NCBI GenBank assembly: GCA_003453735.1
Contig: DMNE01000252.1
Location: forward strand, 12,150 to 20,415
Reading direction: 5' to 3'
Length of the DNA: 8,266 bases
Source of the DNA: Nitrospiraceae bacterium
Lineage (GTDB): Bacteria > Nitrospirota > Thermodesulfovibrionia > Thermodesulfovibrionales > UBA9159
Each line of letters starts with the position of its first letter. Position 1 is the stretch's first letter. The notes under the pieces were generated by a model that ran no database searches, was not told where the DNA came from, and saw nothing but the letters and a program-made list of their open reading frames with translations. A program made the translations under genes and the position numbers. Of this stretch, positions 5,612 through 8,266 are shown in pieces.

Positions 5612-7480
5612 CTATAATTCCTTCACCAGCCTATAGAGGGCTGGATATTCCGGTTCCAAGGCTGATACGTCTTCTTTTAAGAGCCTCAGTCCCTCTTCAA
5701 CATATTTTAAAAAAAATCTCCTGCCCTTGACTTGTGAAAGAAAACCATAGGCCCCCAATGCCTGCATATGCCTTTGCACCCTGCACGGCAACAACGATGT
5801 CAGAAAGGCATCTTCGTCAAAACCCTTTTTCACATTTTTCTTCATTGCGTCGGTGTAATAGTGCAGAAGTCTTGTTTTCATAATTCCTTCGATGGGGTAA
5901 TAGGGATCCCATAGCAGCGAAGCAAGGTCGTAAGCAGGGGGACCTATCCTCGCCCCCTGGTAATCGATCAACCAAGGCATGCCGTCCACCATCATGATGT
6001 TCTGCGCTTGGAAGTCTCTGTGGATGACGGTCTTCGGATATGAATCCACTCTCACGGCAAGCCGATGGAACTCTTCCTCCAAGGACGAGGCATTATTAAC
6101 CACCATAACCCTGAGACCTTTGACGAACCGTTCAATGAAATAATCGGTCTCCCACCGCAAATGATCATAATTGAATGCCCTTCCCTGCAGTAAAGCGCAG
6201 TCCGAAAGGTGCTCAGTTAAGCCATTATGGATCTTAACCGCGATGTCAATAACTTTCCGGTAGAGCAACTCCACCTCACTTGCCGGGCGTCTGCACTTTA
6301 GCCAACTGTATAATGAGAGGTCTCCCAAGTCTTCCAGGAGAGCCTCCCTCTTTTCCCGGTCTTGCCCCAGCAAGGCCGGAACAGGGATATTGTATCTCCG
6401 AAAAAAGTTTGTATAGGAGATATAGCGATCGAAATCCGGATCGTCCCGCTCAAAGCGAACAAGCACAGCTGATCTCGCTCCCTCTCTCATTCTGAAATAC
6501 TTCCGGTTTGAGCCTCCTGTGCCGATAGTGATCATCGGATCATCGGGGGATATGCCCAGAATTTCACGCTCATCGAGAGGAACAACAAAATCGGGACCGA
6601 CTAGAGAATTTTCGTAGGACATGTCTTCCTTCAGAGAACTTCCCGCCAGAATAATGCAATTTTTGATGGTTATCCCTTTTCCTAACAGGGATTTCTCCTC
6701 GATCGCTACAAATCCCTCTATTGTTGCATGGGGGCATCCTTTCACCGTTGGGTGAATATAGACCGTTTCTCCCTCCGCCCTCAGCGTCCGGATGACCGCG
6801 GCGGCATAGGAAGATGGGGTCCCGATGTCCGTCCAATAAGAGCCGCTGATGTCAAGCGTTCCGATACGACATCCAGCAGCGGTTGCGGCAAGCCACGCCT
6901 CAACCACAGATGATGCACCATTGGGGAGAAATTCAAAGAACTCAGGATTATACACGGCAATCCCGGCAAAAGCTACAACCTTTCCAGAAGAAGTTTTGTC
7001 ATTGAGTGATCTCTTGATGCCCTTCAGATATCCCCGCCTATCTACGAGAACGTTATTGAACCGACGAAAGTTATGTATCGCAAGGGTAGCAAGATTTCCT
7101 GATGACTGATGGGCATCAATAAGCCTTTCGAGATCTATTTCCGACAGTATATCTGTGTTGTGCACGAGAAATGTGTTGCCGGACAGAAATGACTCGGCAT
7201 TTTTCAAGGCCCCCCCGGTTCCCAGTATCGGATTCTCCGCAAAGAGAACCACTTCTTTGCTAAAGCGTGAATTGATTATCCAATCAGTGATGTCCTGGCA
7301 CTTGTAATGAAGGTTCATCCCGATCTTAGACGGCATGAGAGGAAATACCTTTTCAAGGAGAATTTGGAGTAAGGGTTTCCCAAGAATGGGGAGGAGTGGC
7401 TTCGGGATATGAGCGGTAATGGGCCGCAGTCTTTCGCCCAGGCCTGCAGCCAGAAAAAAAACAGAGAAAGATTCATTCAT
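5612..7480 (-). CDS. murU-amgK: Fused MurU-like uridylyltransferase and AmgK-like amino-sugar kinase
   Basis: 622 residues with two enzymes in one chain. Residues 1-235 are a sugar-1-phosphate nucleotidyltransferase: LAAGLGERLRP.T..IPKPLLPILGKP (10-36), LGTGGAL (86-92), HNTDI (107-111, D110 metal-binding) and WTDIGTP (216-222, D218). Residues about 240-300 look like hexapeptide/left-handed beta-helix turns. Residues about 315-610 are an aminoglycoside-phosphotransferase-fold kinase: GGSNRKYFR (322-330), LLEDLGD (381-387), HRDFQAQN (487-494, D489 catalytic) and IDYQG (505-509, D506 metal). In Pseudomonas putida separate AmgK and MurU turn MurNAc into MurNAc-1-phosphate and then UDP-MurNAc. The same pairing here, beside NamZ, supports that role. 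Differences are the fusion, with MurU first, and the beta-helix-like linker, absent from the short P. putida MurU. Another sugar or nucleotide remains possible. The start overlaps the namZ stop by 8 bases. Confidence 0.8.
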   Translation of the reverse strand: MNESFSVFFLAAGLGERLRPITAHIPKPLLPILGKPLLQILLEKVFPLMPSKIGMNLHYKCQDITDWIINSRFSKEVVLFAENPILGTGGALKNAESFLSGNTFLVHNTDILSEIDLERLIDAHQSSGNLATLAIHNFRRFNNVLVDRRGYLKGIKRSLNDKTSSGKVVAFAGIAVYNPEFFEFLPNGASSVVEAWLAATAAGCRIGTLDISGSYWTDIGTPSSYAAAVIRTLRAEGETVYIHPTVKGCPHATIEGFVAIEEKSLLGKGITIKNCIILAGSSLKEDMSYENSLVGPDFVVPLDEREILGISPDDPMITIGTGGSNRKYFRMREGARSAVLVRFERDDPDFDRYISYTNFFRRYNIPVPALLGQDREKREALLEDLGDLSLYSWLKCRRPASEVELLYRKVIDIAVKIHNGLTEHLSDCALLQGRAFNYDHLRWETDYFIERFVKGLRVMVVNNASSLEEEFHRLAVRVDSYPKTVIHRDFQAQNIMMVDGMPWLIDYQGARIGPPAYDLASLLWDPYYPIEGIMKTRLLHYYTDAMKKNVKKGFDEDAFLTSLLPCRVQRHMQALGAYGFLSQVKGRRFFLKYVEEGLRLLKEDVSALEPEYPALYRLVKEL

Positions 7481-8266
7481 AAATCAAAAACCGTTTTCTC
7501 ACCGTTCTCTCGAATTGGTGGCACTCCTCCCTCCACCATGCCTCCATACGATCCAGGTCTTCACTTCCGTCTATTTCTTTCCTGACCCTGTCAGTTCCGC
7601 AAAGGATATCAATGGGCGTCTTTTCTGTCTCGTATTCGTAAGGGGGATTTTTCCAGAGGGGCCTTTCAGGATACAGGTCATGTACCGCCTTGAGCACCGC
7701 TACGCCTGCCTTAAAAGGGCGGAAGCGCTCCCTGTCTATGACGTGAAGCTGTGCACCTCCGCAGAGTCTTCCTGCATGCTTCTGGAAGGTTGGCTTGAAA
7801 TAGAGAGCTCTAAAGGCGACGCCCTGAAGTGCAAACTCCCTGAGTCTTTTTACCAGAGATTCGGGATTGATAAAAGGGGCGCCGAATATTTCGAAAGGTC
7901 TTGTTGTGCCTCTCCCCTCGCTCAACACCGTACCTTCAAGGAGACACATACCGGGATAGACGCAGGCGGTTTCGAGCGTCGGAATGTTCGGGGAGGGCAT
8001 TATCCAAGGCATGCCCGTATCATTAAACCACATATCCCGTTTCCAGCCTTTCATGACGACAATATGGACAGTGAGGGATGGGTAAAACTTATCTCTTAAA
8101 TATTGCCCGATCTCGCCGACAGTCATTGCGTGGCGGATGGGAAGAGGCCGTTGGCCCACAAAAGAAGCGTAAGCGGGGTTCAGTACAGGTCCCTCGGTGA
8201 TAGCCCCTCCTATGGGGTTCGGCCTATCCAAAATCATAACGGCCTTACCCATCTCGAAGCAAGCTT
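7473..8266 (-). CDS. namZ: NamZ-like exo-beta-N-acetylmuramidase (DUF1343), C-terminal part, cut by window edge
   Basis: About 264 residues are visible; the frame runs open through the right edge (A-C-F-E before the Met at 8252), so that Met is internal. Typical DUF1343 blocks are VMILDRPNPIGG...EGP, RHAMTVGEIGQYL, MPSPNIPTLETACVYPGMCLLEGT, SEGRGTTRPFEIFGAPFI and the C-terminal helical part. Bacillus subtilis NamZ (YbbC) removes MurNAc from the non-reducing ends of peptidoglycan fragments. The missing N-terminal part, probably 100-150 residues from family length, would hold any signal peptide, so location is unknown. The family block often reads ETTN before the SEGRGT/SVGRGT element; here it is EGTVL. 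The stop overlaps the next start as ATGAATGA, giving tight coupling with the MurU/AmgK fusion and supporting a MurNAc recycling operon. Confidence 0.88.
   Translation of the reverse strand, partial: ACFEMGKAVMILDRPNPIGGAITEGPVLNPAYASFVGQRPLPIRHAMTVGEIGQYLRDKFYPSLTVHIVVMKGWKRDMWFNDTGMPWIMPSPNIPTLETACVYPGMCLLEGTVLSEGRGTTRPFEIFGAPFINPESLVKRLREFALQGVAFRALYFKPTFQKHAGRLCGGAQLHVIDRERFRPFKAGVAVLKAVHDLYPERPLWKNPPYEYETEKTPIDILCGTDRVRKEIDGSEDLDRMEAWWREECHQFERTVRKRFLIYE

Noticed and set aside
7419..8099. 226-codon open frame on the plus strand opposite namZ
   Set aside because: It lies antisense to a clearly conserved DUF1343 frame, has no recognisable domains or ribosome site, and looks like a codon-use shadow.

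Overview
The window is bacterial chromosomal DNA of roughly even base composition, densely coded and mostly on the minus strand. Gene content (RicT with two Cys-rich motifs, a type I-beta DAHP synthase, a small monohaem cytochrome c, an Rdx/SelW-like protein) fits an anaerobic or facultative lineage such as Nitrospirota or a former deltaproteobacterial group. That placement is an inference; there is no rRNA or other marker to fix it. No tRNA, rRNA, CRISPR array, transposase or phage gene is visible. The last six bases are a HindIII site, so the right edge may be a cloning junction.

Left block (1-3071, minus strand): a housekeeping operon read right to left, with a sigma70-type promoter (TTGTCA-18-TATAAT), holB (DNA polymerase III delta'), ricT (PSP1 domain) and metG (methionyl-tRNA synthetase, cut by the left edge). 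ricT and metG overlap by ATGA. The MetRS zinc site has Asp where one Cys is expected.

Centre (3199-5065): aroF encodes a feedback-regulatable type I-beta DAHP synthase, the entry step of aromatic amino-acid synthesis. It has a TTGACA-17-TACATT promoter and a leader of about 170 nt. The leader ends in an intrinsic terminator hairpin directly before the aroF Shine-Dalgarno sequence, so it looks like a transcription attenuator. The leader also holds three consecutive, mutually overlapping short ORFs containing Phe, Tyr and Trp codons, the last overlapping the aroF start. Divergent from aroF lies a small exported monohaem cytochrome c. A large inverted repeat of unknown role sits between them.

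Right block (5233-8266, minus strand): a NamZ-like exo-N-acetylmuramidase (DUF1343, cut by the right edge) overlaps by 8 bases a fused MurU-like nucleotidyltransferase and AmgK-like sugar kinase. Together these would release MurNAc from peptidoglycan fragments, phosphorylate it at C1 and turn it into UDP-MurNAc, a compact wall-recycling route. Downstream is a small CxxC Rdx/SelW-like protein behind its own probable promoter, which is overlapped by a long palindrome.

The two points most worth following are the aroF leader and the fused MurU/AmgK protein paired with NamZ.
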